Source of the DNA: CAWCDJ01 sp963836015
GTDB lineage: Bacteria > Acidobacteriota > Terriglobia > Bryobacterales > Bryobacteraceae
Direction of reading: 5' to 3'
DNA length: 64,000 nucleotides
Assembly: GCA_963836015.1 (NCBI GenBank)
Contig: CAWIIF010000003.1
Location: forward strand, 237,885 to 301,884
The notes beneath the pieces are model-generated. The model ran no database searches. It had not been told where the DNA came from and worked only from the letters and a program-made list of their open reading frames with translations. Numbering within the stretch: the first letter of the stretch is position 1; each line of letters opens with the position of its first letter. Positions 8,741 to 18,219 of this stretch are shown piece by piece. The translations under genes and the position numbers were made by a program.

Positions 8741-11276
8741 GCGCACTCATGGGCGAAATCGACGCGGCCACGCTGGCTGGAATCATAGCCGCCGCAGTGG
8801 CACAAATCGCCAATGCTCCGGCTGCTACGACCAGCGCGCCCGGGTCCCAGAAGGAGACTTCGTATAGCTGGCTCGAGATCAACCGTGCCGCGGCGATGGC
8901 CAGCGGAATTCCCAGTCCAAGCCCGGCAGCCACGTGGATCAAAGCTCCGCGGAGTATGTATTGAACCACCCTGGTGCGGTCAGCGCCCAGCGCCATGCGA
9001 ATTCCGATCTCGTTCGTACGCTGTGCCACGGTGTAGGCGGTGACGCCGTACAGCCCGACCGCGGCGAGCAGCAGAGCTACAAACCCGAACAGCCCGGCAA
9101 GGCTGGCGACCGCCCGCTCCTGATCGAACGTGAGTTCCACCTGATGCTGCAAGGTCCTGACGCTGTTGATCGTCAGGTTCGGATCCACTCCTGCGAGGAT
9201 CCGGGTGAGCAGCGGTTCCAGCGTCCCCGGCGAAATGTTCGTGACCAGCAGCAACCCGCCGATGAAGTGGGACTGCAATTCCACTCTCTTCATCAACGGG
9301 TCCTTATAGGGGACGTTCTGCGCGAGCGGAACATAGAACATCGGACGCGCCGGCCTGCGTAGCCCAAAGCCGGCGAACTTCGCGTCGCGCACGATGCCGA
9401 CGATGCGGAATGTGCCGGCGTTCTCCGGCAGGTCGAGGCCGAAGTGCTGCCCGAGCGGATCTTCATCGCTCTTGAAGAAGCGTTTCACGAAAGTTTCGTT
9501 GACAATGGCGACGGGCTCCGTCGTTTCGTTGTCGCTTCTGGCGAAGTATCGTCCGCGAGTCAGGGTTACGCCAAGGTCCTGAAGGTAATCGGCGCTCACA
9601 CGGTCCCACGAGGCGCCCGCCTCTCCATTCATTTTGGGCGCGGGATGGCCGGACACCAGGATGAGTTCTCCCCAGTTGTCCGTCAGCGGATTGTATAACG
9701 CAAGTCCCGATCCGGTTACGCCCGGCAGGCGATTCAATCCATCTTCAATCTGCCGGTAGAGGGCCGCCAGTTGAGGCTGCGTGTAGGTCGCCGGAGGACG
9801 GTTCAACGACACCACCACCCGCCCTTGCGTGAGGTACCCGAAATGCTGGTGCTCGAGCTTGTCGAGACTTCGCGCCAGCATGGTGGCGCCGGCAACCAGC
9901 ACAACCGACAGGGCCGCCTGCACGATCAGCAGCGCCCTGCGAGCGAAGGAAGAGTGATCGCTCGTGCTCCGCCCTGCGCCGCGCAGGGCTTCGAGCGGAC
10001 TCGTTCGGGTGGCAAACCAGGCTGGAGCCGCTCCAAAGATGATGCCTGTCGCCAGGGCCACTGCAAACGCAAACGCGAGGACCATGGGGGAGGGCAGAGT
10101 GCTGATGGGGATGAAGTGTGACCCTCCGAATGCCAGCGCCAGCAGAAGACGCCCGGCCAATAGTGCGACCGCGAGTCCGGCAATTCCCCCCGCCACCGCC
10201 AAGAGGATCGCCTCCATCAGGGCCTGTCCGATAATCTGGCGTGTGCCGGCACCCAGGGCGAGACGGAGGGCGGTTTGTGCGCGCCGGGACACCGCGCGGG
10301 CCAGCAGCAGGTTCGCGACGTTGGCGCACGCAATCAGCAGCACCATGCCGCAAACCCCAAGGAGAATCTGCAGGCTGCGGCCATACTCTTCTTTCATTTC
10401 CGCGACTCCCGCGCCCGCCGGAACCACGTTGATCACCTGTTTGGGAAGCATGCGAATCACGTCCGGCATCCAGTTCGACGGATAGCCGGAATCGTGTTCC
10501 ATCCATTGCCGCAGGACTCCGGTCAGCCGGGGCGCCATGCCGGCTGTGGAAGCGCCCGGACGCAAGCGGCCGATTACCCGCAGCCAGGCGGCGACAGACT
10601 GGCGCAGCAGGGCGCCATCGCCAGCGATGAGGGGTTCTTGCTGCACGGGAATCCAGATGTCGGGCGGATCGCTGCGCAGCGTCTCGCCGAAAAATCCGGG
10701 CGGAGCTACGCCGATCACGGTGAATGGATGCCCTTCCACAACGAAACTCGCGCCCACCACGGAGGGATCGGACCCATATTCCGCCTGCCAGGCCTGGTGG
10801 CTCAAAATGGCGACCGGCCGGGCGGAGGGCTTATCATCATCCGGAGAGAGCATGCGGCCGCCGAACGCCTTCACGCCCAGCGTCGAGAAATAGTTGCCCG
10901 TCACGTACTCCGAGCGCAGCGGCTTGGCGGCGTCCCGGCTGCCCTCACGCCGAACGCTCAAACGCTCCCCTCCCGCTTGAAAGGCAGCCGCTTCTTCGAA
11001 TTCCGGCGCTTGTGCTTTGAGCCGCTCGTAGAGCGGAAAGGAGTACATCCCCCACCGGTCCTGCGGGCCGCCCTCCACGCAGCAATCGTCGCCGTCGCCC
11101 ACACGATACAGAAGCGCCGGATCCGATACGGGCAGCGACCGCAGCATGACCGCGTGGATCATCGTGAAGATCGCGGTGGTGCCCCCAATTCCCAAGGCCA
11201 GGGTCAATGTGGCAGCCGCCGTAAATACCGGCGACATCCGAAACTGCCTCAAGGTATATCGAATGGTGCTGCGCAA
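8727..11276 (-). CDS. ADOP-type FtsX/MacB-like ABC permease without prefix domain
   Basis: A large permease of the acidobacterial duplicated orphan permease kind: two MacB-type periplasmic domains and two FtsX membrane units (eight or so helices). I place the start at TTG 11276 because GGAGGAG lies 7 bp upstream and the protein then opens in the family's usual way (LRSTIRYTLRQFRMSP, then LTLALGIGGTTAIF), giving about 849 residues. The final FtsX block shows NEIGIRMALGADRTRVVQ and the end is the usual SPMSALRAE. No ATPase is encoded nearby, which is normal for these orphan permeases. The gene follows the next permease by 94 bp in the same direction. Confidence 0.88.
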   Translation of the reverse strand: MRSTIRYTLRQFRMSPVFTAAATLTLALGIGGTTAIFTMIHAVMLRSLPVSDPALLYRVGDGDDCCVEGGPQDRWGMYSFPLYERLKAQAPEFEEAAAFQAGGERLSVRREGSRDAAKPLRSEYVTGNYFSTLGVKAFGGRMLSPDDDKPSARPVAILSHQAWQAEYGSDPSVVGASFVVEGHPFTVIGVAPPGFFGETLRSDPPDIWIPVQQEPLIAGDGALLRQSVAAWLRVIGRLRPGASTAGMAPRLTGVLRQWMEHDSGYPSNWMPDVIRMLPKQVINVVPAGAGVAEMKEEYGRSLQILLGVCGMVLLIACANVANLLLARAVSRRAQTALRLALGAGTRQIIGQALMEAILLAVAGGIAGLAVALLAGRLLLALAFGGSHFIPISTLPSPMVLAFAFAVALATGIIFGAAPAWFATRTSPLEALRGAGRSTSDHSSFARRALLIVQAALSVVLVAGATMLARSLDKLEHQHFGYLTQGRVVVSLNRPPATYTQPQLAALYRQIEDGLNRLPGVTGSGLALYNPLTDNWGELILVSGHPAPKMNGEAGASWDRVSADYLQDLGVTLTRGRYFARSDNETTEPVAIVNETFVKRFFKSDEDPLGQHFGLDLPENAGTFRIVGIVRDAKFAGFGLRRPARPMFYVPLAQNVPYKDPLMKRVELQSHFIGGLLLVTNISPGTLEPLLTRILAGVDPNLTINSVRTLQHQVELTFDQERAVASLAGLFGFVALLLAAVGLYGVTAYTVAQRTNEIGIRMALGADRTRVVQYILRGALIHVAAGLGLGIPLAIAAARLISSQLYEVSFWDPGALVVAAGALAICATAAAMIPASVAASISPMSALRAE

Positions 11277-11370
11277 GAGTGCACTCCTCCAAAGCGCCTC
11301 CACTATCGAAGTACTTCTCCCGAGCAAAAAGGTTACGAAAATTCAGCCGCTGGTATTTCAGAAGTGATGC

Positions 11371-13995
11371 TCATTCCATTCTCAGAGCCTCGACCGGCGC
11401 GATCCGCGTGGCGCGGTACGCCGGAATCCAGCAGGCCAGCAGCGCAACACCGGTGAGCAGCCCCGCCACCGACAGGAGCGTCCACCGGTCGGTTGGTTCC
11501 ACGCCGTAAAGCAGAGCTGCGATCAGGCGCGAGGCGCACAAGGTCGCCGCCATTCCCACCACCGTTCCCAACAGCGCCAGCTTCAGGCCCTGGCTCATCA
11601 CCAGTCGCAGGACATCACGATCCTGGGCGCCGAGCGCCATGCGGATTCCGAACTCACGGGAACGCTGGCCGGCGGCATACGCCACCACGCCATAGAGACC
11701 CACCGCGGCCAACAGCAAAGCCAGCCCGGCGAACAAATCGAAGAGAACAACGTTCAGCCGCCGCGGCGAGACCGAGGCGTCGATCCGCTCCGACATGGTC
11801 TGCGCTCGATCGATCAGCAGCGCAGGATCCATCCGGCGCAGCTCTCCCAGGGCGGCCGCCATCACGCGGTTCGGGTTCCCGCCGGTGCGGAGCGCCACTT
11901 CGAATCGCGACCATGGACCGGACGACAGCAGTACATAAGTCGAAAAAGGCGGCGAAGCGTCGAGGCCGATCTGGCGCACATCCCCGACTACGCCGGCGAT
12001 GGTGAACCATGGCGCCCGGTCGCGCGGACCAACCTTGAAGCGCTGGCCGACAGGGTTGCTATTGGGCCAAAAGCGGCGCGCAAAACCCTCATCGATCAGC
12101 ACGGGCCGCAGGCTCGAACCCTCGTCCCGGTCCTCCAGGAAACGGCCTCGCACCAGCGGAATGCCCATCACCGAGAAGTAATTGGGGACCACACCGCGGA
12201 CGCTACTGGCGCCAAGTTCCCCTTCGGCGGAAGGCCTGCCTTCAATCTCGATGTCACCGTTGCCCTCGCCTCCACTGATCGGCAACTGGCTGACGATGGT
12301 GGCCGCGCTCACTTCCGGCACTGACCTCAGCCGTTCCTCCAACTCACGGTAGAAGCGATTGATCTTCGCGTCCGAATCGTAACTCACAGGCAGGGCGATA
12401 CGCGCCGTGACCAACCCGTCGGCGCGAAAGCCGGGATTCACGTCCATCACGCGCCGGAAGCTCTTGATGAGCAAGCCTGCCCCGGCGAGCAGGACCAGGC
12501 AAAGAGCGACCTCGAGCAGCACCAGAACCTGTTGCGCGAGAGTCCCCTCCCTCGAGCCTCCCACCCGCGAACCGCTCTTCAATGCCTGACCGGTGCCGGT
12601 GCGCGCCGCCCGGATCGCCGGTGCGATGCCGAAGAGGATGGTGGCGGCCGCTGTGATCGCCGCGGCGAAGGCCAGCACCGCGCCGTCGATCGGCACGTTC
12701 ACCAATCGGGGATCGTGTGTTAGCAGCCCGAGCGAGCGGGTCGCGAGAAACGCCAGGGCGATTCCCGCCAGGCCCCCGGCGCAGGCCAGCACGCCGCTCT
12801 CCGTGAGCAGTTGGCGGACGAGCCGCGCGTTTCCGCCCCCTAAGGCGCGCCGTATGGCCATTTCCCTGGCGCGCGCCGTTCCACGCACCAGCATCAGCCC
12901 GCCCAGGTTGCCGCACACGATCAGCAGCACCAATCCGACCGCACCCAGCAGGATAAGCAGCGCCGGCCGAAGATCGCGGCTCAACTCCGCGCGTAGCGGC
13001 GCTGCCCGAACTGTGAGTCCGCGGCGGGTCTCCGGATACTGTTGACGGATCTGCACCGCTATCGCCTCGACTTCCTTAGTCGCAGCCTCCGCAGTGACGC
13101 CGGGGCGCAGCCGGCCCACCGGATCGAGCATCCAAATGTTGCGGTGCGTCACCAGGCCGGGGTCGATCTCCTGTTCCAGCGGAGTCCAGAACTCGGCTTG
13201 CCGGTACTCGAACCCGGCAGGCATGACCCCAATGACCGTGAAGTCGGTGCGGCCGAAGCGGAGGGAACGGCCGAGAACCGCGGGATCCCCGCCGAACCGT
13301 TCCTCCCACAGGCGATGGCTCAGCACGATCACTCCGGCCGCGCCCTTCCGGTCCTCAGCTTCTCCGAACACGCGGCCGAGGAGCGGCGCAACACCCATCG
13401 TCTCGAAAAAATCGGGTGAAACCGCTGCGCCCACGATCCGTGCCGGATTACCGCCTTCTCGCAGAATGTGGCCGACCTGCATGACGCCGGCCAGATGCTC
13501 GAACGAAGTCGCGCGGGCACGCCAGTCCTGGAGGTTCGGATAGGAGACCCCCCAGTAATTCCGGGCATCGTGGGCATCCACTTCTCCGACCAGCACCAGG
13601 CGATCGGGATTAGGATACGGCAGTGACCGCCAGAGCACGGCGTGAGCGATGCTGAACATCGCGGTGTTGACTCCGATTCCGAGCGCCAGCGTGATCAGCG
13701 CGACGACCGTGAAGGCGCGGTGACGCAGCAGCGTGCGCGCGGCGAAGCGTAGGTCCTGCAGCAGAATATTCATGAGTTTGTCTCCCGTGCGAGGCGGAGT
13801 GTGTGCGACGTGCCTTTGAGACATCCGTTCCTTCACTGCCGCGCATAGCAAATCGGCAGCGGTGCTGACGGCCGCCCGGCAGCCCGGCCGCTCCTGCCAG
13901 CGGGCGTCGAATGTGGCGAGCATGTCGCGCCCGAACCTCCGGCGGAACCCCGCCGGAAACAGGAGCAGGAGGGCGGCGACGATCCGGCGCATCAT
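11371..13995 (-). CDS. ADOP-type FtsX/MacB-like ABC permease with N-terminal prefix domain
   Basis: 874 residues. The first ~70 form the short helical prefix domain often seen in acidobacterial permeases (LLFPAGFRRRFGRDMLATF, then AADLLCAAVKERM). The standard core begins near MNILLQDLRFAARTLL with LITLALGIGVNTAMFS, and both FtsX units are present, with REFGIRMALGAQDRDVL near the C-terminus and an ending IAPVEALRME. It overlaps the upstream padR gene by 4 bp, so the two are almost certainly co-translated. PadR-permease pairs of this kind are common in Acidobacteriota; the transported substance or signal is unknown. Confidence 0.9.
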   Translation of the reverse strand: MMRRIVAALLLLFPAGFRRRFGRDMLATFDARWQERPGCRAAVSTAADLLCAAVKERMSQRHVAHTPPRTGDKLMNILLQDLRFAARTLLRHRAFTVVALITLALGIGVNTAMFSIAHAVLWRSLPYPNPDRLVLVGEVDAHDARNYWGVSYPNLQDWRARATSFEHLAGVMQVGHILREGGNPARIVGAAVSPDFFETMGVAPLLGRVFGEAEDRKGAAGVIVLSHRLWEERFGGDPAVLGRSLRFGRTDFTVIGVMPAGFEYRQAEFWTPLEQEIDPGLVTHRNIWMLDPVGRLRPGVTAEAATKEVEAIAVQIRQQYPETRRGLTVRAAPLRAELSRDLRPALLILLGAVGLVLLIVCGNLGGLMLVRGTARAREMAIRRALGGGNARLVRQLLTESGVLACAGGLAGIALAFLATRSLGLLTHDPRLVNVPIDGAVLAFAAAITAAATILFGIAPAIRAARTGTGQALKSGSRVGGSREGTLAQQVLVLLEVALCLVLLAGAGLLIKSFRRVMDVNPGFRADGLVTARIALPVSYDSDAKINRFYRELEERLRSVPEVSAATIVSQLPISGGEGNGDIEIEGRPSAEGELGASSVRGVVPNYFSVMGIPLVRGRFLEDRDEGSSLRPVLIDEGFARRFWPNSNPVGQRFKVGPRDRAPWFTIAGVVGDVRQIGLDASPPFSTYVLLSSGPWSRFEVALRTGGNPNRVMAAALGELRRMDPALLIDRAQTMSERIDASVSPRRLNVVLFDLFAGLALLLAAVGLYGVVAYAAGQRSREFGIRMALGAQDRDVLRLVMSQGLKLALLGTVVGMAATLCASRLIAALLYGVEPTDRWTLLSVAGLLTGVALLACWIPAYRATRIAPVEALRME

Positions 13996-14309
13996 GCCCT
14001 GCCCTCGGGAATCAGTTTGCGCGCGCGCGACAGCTCCACCAGCCCGGCCAGCCGCGCCGCCTCGGTCTTGAGGATGCGCAGGCCCAGCCGGCTGATGCGA
14101 TAGTAGCGCCGGCGTTCGTCCTCGTCGGCTTCCTCGATCAGACCCTCGTCGAGCATGCGCGCCAGTATGCGATAGAGCGAGCCGATCTCCAGCCGCACGC
14201 TGCCGTTGGATTCGCGCTCGACTTCTTTCATTAGCCCGTACCCATGGCGCGGCCCCTGGGCGAGCGCAAGGAGGATGTGAAACTCGGCTGGCTTCAAGGC
14301 GTCCGGCAT
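13992..14309 (-). CDS. PadR family transcriptional regulator
   Basis: 105 residues, the typical size of the short PadR subfamily. The winged helix is recognisable from LKPAEFHILLALAQGPRHGYGLMKEV through GSLYRILARMLDEGLIEE and the wing DERRRYYRISRLG, followed by a C-terminal dimerisation helix. Its stop overlaps the start of the permease gene (ATGA), so it probably controls that gene and itself. A promoter with a superimposed inverted repeat lies directly upstream. Confidence 0.93.
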   Translation of the reverse strand: MPDALKPAEFHILLALAQGPRHGYGLMKEVERESNGSVRLEIGSLYRILARMLDEGLIEEADEDERRRYYRISRLGLRILKTEAARLAGLVELSRARKLIPEGRA

Positions 14310-14350
14310 ATGAGTATTTCGATTATATGCAGAATGCCTGTAGCCGGCAA
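14306..14350 (-). promoter_or_regulatory. padR-permease promoter with overlapping inverted repeat
   Basis: On the minus strand TTGCCG (14350-14345), a 17-bp spacer and a perfect TATAAT (14327-14322) form a strong promoter. The hexamer GCATAT and its complement ATATGC (14306-14311 and 14325-14330, 13 bp apart) flank the start region and include the ATG. This is a likely site for PadR autorepression. The leader would be only about 6 nt. Confidence 0.6.
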
Positions 14351-14352
14351 GC

Positions 14353-15439
14353 TTGCGCCGGGCGTCGAACCTCGGCGCTCACCCCTACGGCTATACGAGC
14401 TTCTTCTACGATCTGACGCCGCACCTCCGGCCCGGCGCGAATAACGTCCTGGCCGTCCGGGTGGATCAGTCGAAACAACGAAACTCACGCTGGTACGCCG
14501 GCTCCGGCATCTATCGCCACGTATGGCTGAACGTTACCGGCCCGGTGCACATCGCTCCCTGGGGAGTCTTCGTCACGACTCCGGAGGTGAGTGCGGCACG
14601 GGCCAAGGTATCTGTGAAGACCCGGATCGCGAACGAATCCGGCGATCCGTCCAGGTTCGTGTTGCGCACCGTGATTTACTCCGGTTCCGGAGACGCCATC
14701 GGCCACTCGGACGCCGGCGCCGCGCTGGAGCCCGGGGGCTCGATTGTGGCAAGCCAGGAAATCGCAGTCGACAAGCCGGCACTCTGGACCCCGGAATCCC
14801 CAAACCTGTACCGGGCCGTCACGCGTGTGATGCAGGACGGCAAAACGGTCGACGAAGTGTCCACTCCGTTTGGCATCCGCTCCATCGAATGGTCCGCGGA
14901 GAAGGGTTTCCTGTTGAATGGGACGCCGTTGAAAATGGCCGGCGGCTGCGTCCACCATGACAACGGACCGCTCGGCGCCGCCGCGTTCGACCGCGCCGAG
15001 GAGCGCCGCGTCCAGATCCTCAAGGAAACCATCACCAGCATCCCCAAGCGGTCGCAGGCATCGAGGAACGCCGGAGACGGCGGGTTGTGCGAGGCCCGGA
15101 CCGCGTTGAACCCGGGCGGCAGCGCGACATCGAAGCCATGGTCCTCCGCGACCGCAATCATCCGTCCGTGAAACCCTGGACGCACACGGTGAGCCGCACC
15201 CCAACGCGCAGCACCAGGTGACCTTCCGTCTCGACGGCCCTGGGGCCATCGCGGCGGTGGGGAGCGGAGACATGACCAGCGAGGAACCGTACCACGGCGA
15301 TCAGCGCAGGCTGTTTCACGGGAAGGCGCTCGTCGTGATCCGAACCTCACGAACGGCGGGCGCCCTCACCCTTAACGCCACTGCTCCAGGACTCACGGCG
15401 GCCACCCTGACTATCAGGACCGCGCCTGCGAGAGCGTAG
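14353..15439 (+). pseudogene. Degenerate GH2 beta-galactosidase with internal inversion and deletions
   Basis: The left part reads as a GH2 sugar-binding and Ig-like domain (HPYGYTSFFYDLTPHL, then NSRWYAGSGIYRHVWL, then GFLLNGTPLKMAGGCVHHD) but lacks the true N-terminus. After VQILKET the plus strand turns to nonsense. The minus strand of 15031-15113 reads GFNAVRASHNPPSPAFLDAC followed by DRLGMLVM, exactly the missing GH2 block, so about 83 bp have been inverted. The plus strand then resumes with QRDIEAMVLRDRNHPSV. It jumps near 15170, with a frame change, to the C-terminal domain (HQVTFRLDGPGAIAAV to the stop at 15439). The catalytic core is deleted. The gene cannot make an active enzyme. 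Confidence 0.85.
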
Positions 15440-15529
15440 CTGACCCTCGCCGCGTGATTCGACCGCAATTGATGAGTGTAGGCCTTCAGATTGACGGAGA
15501 GTGGATTGTTCTCGTATCCGCGCGGAGCG

Positions 15530-15928
15530 CTACTGTTGCCGCCTGGCCAGGATCTCGTAAACCGGCTTGTTGTCCGCAAACACCCGCCATTCCGCAACCT
15601 TGCCGTCGCGAATCACGGCCCTCCAGGCCGCGGGCGTCCGCCACAACACGCCGTCTACGGTCCCGCCCGCCTCCCCCGTCGCTATTACCTCGTCACGTTC
15701 CGCCAGTACATGGTCCGGCTGAATCCAGTAATCCGGACACATCACGAAGTAACCGCGCCATCCAACCCCCATGGATGTGGCGGTGCGCGTCATGTTTCCT
15801 GCTGAGTCTACGAACACATGGTCGATTGTCATCAACGCCGTAAGGGCCATTACGTCGTGACGATTGATGGCGGCAACGAATTGCTGGTATATCTCGGCAG
15901 AGTCAGTTTTGGTTAGCCGATCGGTCAA
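15530..15928 (-). CDS. NTF2-like / SnoaL-like small protein
   Basis: 132 residues with the cone-shaped NTF2-like fold pattern: an N-terminal helix pair (IYQQFVAAINRHDVMALTAL), a strand DHVFVDSAGN, a turn WRGYFVMCPDYW and the closing strands WRAVIRDGKVAEWRVFADN. The pattern resembles DUF4440/SnoaL-like ketosteroid-isomerase relatives. No signal peptide. The catalytic role is not deducible. It stands alone, about 114 bp downstream of a gene on the same strand. Confidence 0.75.
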   Translation of the reverse strand: MTDRLTKTDSAEIYQQFVAAINRHDVMALTALMTIDHVFVDSAGNMTRTATSMGVGWRGYFVMCPDYWIQPDHVLAERDEVIATGEAGGTVDGVLWRTPAAWRAVIRDGKVAEWRVFADNKPVYEILARRQQ

Positions 15929-16042
15929 TGGACCCTTTCTCTCACAACCGAATCGGGGGAGACCGGGTGACTCGGCCGGATTTCAGAAAGCCCGTCTTTC
16001 GATCGTGCCCGCAAGGCGAGGGGCGTCCCCATCACTCCGCGC

Positions 16043-16612
16043 TCAGTTTACCCGCTGCCGGAATTCTACACGTCGACGACGGCTCCATAGCCACATAATC
16101 GCGCCCAGGGCCATACTGGTCAGCGGCAGTGTGGAAAGCTCAGGAGCATTCACCGCCACCACTTGGATAGGATTCACGATTGTGATTGAAAGCGGACCGG
16201 ACACAGTCAGGTCCTCCCTGAATTCCGCACCCGGGGGAAGTACGCTCGGATTCACGAAGATGCCCTCGACCTCAAAGTCAAGATGCCCGACCCCCGGCGG
16301 ACTTACGGGAACACTCAGGAACTCAACCAGGTTTGAAAGCACCAGCGTACCGGCGAAGTTGTTCACTCCATCGGTCAAGATCCATCCGCCGGTGTTGAGC
16401 ACCGAGACGTTCATAAAGGAGCTGAAGTTCATCAGGGTTGGGGTTCCCGTCGTCCCGCCGGTACAATCCAGCGTGTAATCGCCAACCGCCCCCGAAATGC
16501 TGGATGGATTGAAAACCGGGATAGAGGCGGCGCCCGCGTTGCACGTGATATCTGCCGCGCTCGCCGCAGGGACGAAGAACGTCAGCATCCACAGGGCTAA
16601 TTTCGGCTTCAT
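16043..16612 (-). CDS. Exported protein with PEP-CTERM-like C-terminal sorting signal
   Basis: 189 residues: a signal peptide (MKPKLALWMLTFFVPAASAA), a Gly/Thr/Asn-rich beta-type middle, and a C-terminal tripartite sorting signal with a PELSTLP box in place of the usual PEP, a hydrophobic helix (MALGAIMWLW) and a basic tail SRRRR. Proteins of this kind are exported and handled by an exosortase; no exosortase gene is in the window. Asp- and Gly-rich strands suggest a surface or matrix protein. The specific function is unknown. Confidence 0.75.
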   Translation of the reverse strand: MKPKLALWMLTFFVPAASAADITCNAGAASIPVFNPSSISGAVGDYTLDCTGGTTGTPTLMNFSSFMNVSVLNTGGWILTDGVNNFAGTLVLSNLVEFLSVPVSPPGVGHLDFEVEGIFVNPSVLPPGAEFREDLTVSGPLSITIVNPIQVVAVNAPELSTLPLTSMALGAIMWLWSRRRRVEFRQRVN

Positions 16613-16741
16613 GACGACGTATCCTATCAGTTTCGCGCCGTCAGTGTCCGGAACAACGTTCGATAATGGACATTAAAGCTGCCGCCACGCCTTCCTCGCA
16701 GGGCCTATCGATGGAAGTCCTCCGGATCGGGCCCGCCGGCT

Positions 16742-17419
16742 TCAGGCGCTCTTTCGCAGCCACACATAGCAGTGATTGCCGATGCGGCGCGACCCGGGCG
16801 AGCGCAGCAGCAGCAGGTCCAGATACCGCAGGGGAAATAGCGCCCAGCCCAGCGCGCCGTGTGCCAGCGCACGCCACCACCGCCAGGGCAGCAACCCCTT
16901 CCAGAACTCGATCGTGAACACCAGCAGCGTGGCGGCCGGACCCGTGCGCCAACCCTCCGCCACCACCTCCATGCCGCCCGCCAACTCCTTCAGCCCGTCG
17001 ATCGTGAAGCGGCGGAAATCCTTGGGGTATTCGTGGAAGGGGTGGCAGAACGGCGTCACCAGGTGGACGTAGCCGCCGGGCGCCAGCACGCGCTCGATCT
17101 CGCCCATCACTTGCTCCGGGCGGCGCACGTGCTCCAGCACGGCATCGCATTCCACCCGCTGGAACAGCGCGTCTCGAAAGGGCAATTGGTGGGCGTCGGC
17201 CGCCACGTCCACGCCGGGCACGGCGAACAGATCGAGGTTGACGTACCCGGCCACGGCACGCCCTGCGCCGCCGACGTACAGGTTCCAACGGCCCAGCGGA
17301 TAATCTTTGGGCTCGCGCGGATTCATCACGAAAGGCGCGGGCGGCTCCAGCGCGCGGCGCAGGCGGTCCGTCCATCGACGCGATGCGCGCCGGCGGTAAA
17401 GCCGCTCCAGCGATTCCAC
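16742..17419 (-). CDS. Class I SAM-dependent methyltransferase
   Basis: 225 residues from the GTG at 17419, which lies 2 bp after the stop of the preceding gene. The core has YVNLDLFAVPGVDVAADAHQ, LPFRDALFQRVECDAVLEHV and the motif IERVLAPGGYVHLVTPF, all typical of the Methyltransf_11 group. The glycine-rich motif I is atypical (GGAGRAVAGYVNLD), and a hydrophobic, Trp-rich segment (WKGLLPWRWWRAL) sits late in the protein. It is the last gene of the M16 peptidase operon. The substrate is unknown. Confidence 0.82.
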   Translation of the reverse strand: MESLERLYRRRASRRWTDRLRRALEPPAPFVMNPREPKDYPLGRWNLYVGGAGRAVAGYVNLDLFAVPGVDVAADAHQLPFRDALFQRVECDAVLEHVRRPEQVMGEIERVLAPGGYVHLVTPFCHPFHEYPKDFRRFTIDGLKELAGGMEVVAEGWRTGPAATLLVFTIEFWKGLLPWRWWRALAHGALGWALFPLRYLDLLLLRSPGSRRIGNHCYVWLRKSA

Positions 17420-17421
17420 GA

Positions 17422-18219
17422 TCAGTTCTGTTTCGGCAGTATCTTGATACTGCCCGGCAGGCTGAAGAGATCGTCCGTCAGGTCCTGGTTGATCTCCACC
17501 GAGTCGGAGAACATCTCGTAGATCTTCTCGCCGTTGCGCTCGCGCCGGATGTCGTAGGGCCACTTCACGCCGCCGCCCACGTCGCGGTACTTGGCGAAGA
17601 TCGTGACCTCGGTATCGAAGTCCTTGAACTGCTCGTTGCGGCGTTTGAAGACCTGGCGCACCGGCAGTTTGTTGAGCTGGTCGAAATATACGGTGACCGT
17701 GTTATTCGCAGCGTCGGTGATATCTACAATCTCCACCGGCCGGTTCTCGTAGAAATCCGAGCCCTGCGAATAGAGCGTCAGGCCCGGCTCGTTCAGCCGC
17801 TGCCGCAGGATATAGAAGATGTTGCGCAGCGTGGAGTCTCTGTAATTGCTGTAGCGCACGTCATCGAGCGGACGCGCTCCGCGGAAAGTAATCTCCCATC
17901 CGCCGCTTTCGGTCAGCAGCACCGCGCTTGCCCCGTCTTTGCCGAACGCCTCGCGCTCGCGCACCGCAATCTCACCGGGCTTCCCCGAAGGGGTGAGATA
18001 CCGGGTGTAGATCTTGGCCAGCGAGAGCCCGCTCAGTTCCTGCCGGTAAAAGGAGTAGGCGCGGCCGGTTTCCACGCGGTCCTGCATGTGCAGGAAGGCG
18101 TCCCCGCCCAGCGCCTGCAAGGCTTCATGAACCACCCGCTTGCCGCGCTGCTCGGCGGTTTCCGCCGCGAAGGAAGCCGGCGCGATCGACGCCAGCAGAA
18201 TCCAGACTACGAATTTCAT
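17422..18219 (-). CDS. Exported protein, lipoprotein-carrier-like
   Basis: 265 residues with a signal peptide (MKFVVWILLASIAPASFA). The rest is predicted mostly beta, with FDQLNKLPVRQVFKRR and GGGVKWPYDIRRERNG, resembling the LolA/LolB-like or outer-membrane lipoprotein-sorting fold. A similar domain is fused to the C-terminus of the upstream M16 protein (compare VDPQTGLPSQIQYE and VAGVKVPYKITIFQGG there). Its start overlaps that gene by 4 bp, which supports a joint function in the envelope. The specific role is not known. Confidence 0.75.
   Translation of the reverse strand: MKFVVWILLASIAPASFAAETAEQRGKRVVHEALQALGGDAFLHMQDRVETGRAYSFYRQELSGLSLAKIYTRYLTPSGKPGEIAVREREAFGKDGASAVLLTESGGWEITFRGARPLDDVRYSNYRDSTLRNIFYILRQRLNEPGLTLYSQGSDFYENRPVEIVDITDAANNTVTVYFDQLNKLPVRQVFKRRNEQFKDFDTEVTIFAKYRDVGGGVKWPYDIRRERNGEKIYEMFSDSVEINQDLTDDLFSLPGSIKILPKQN

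Noticed and set aside
14485..15273. Minus-strand gene across the GH2 remnant
   Set aside because: Only 15031-15113 makes sense on the minus strand, and it is a piece of GH2 itself. The rest is antisense noise, so an inversion explains it better than a separate gene.
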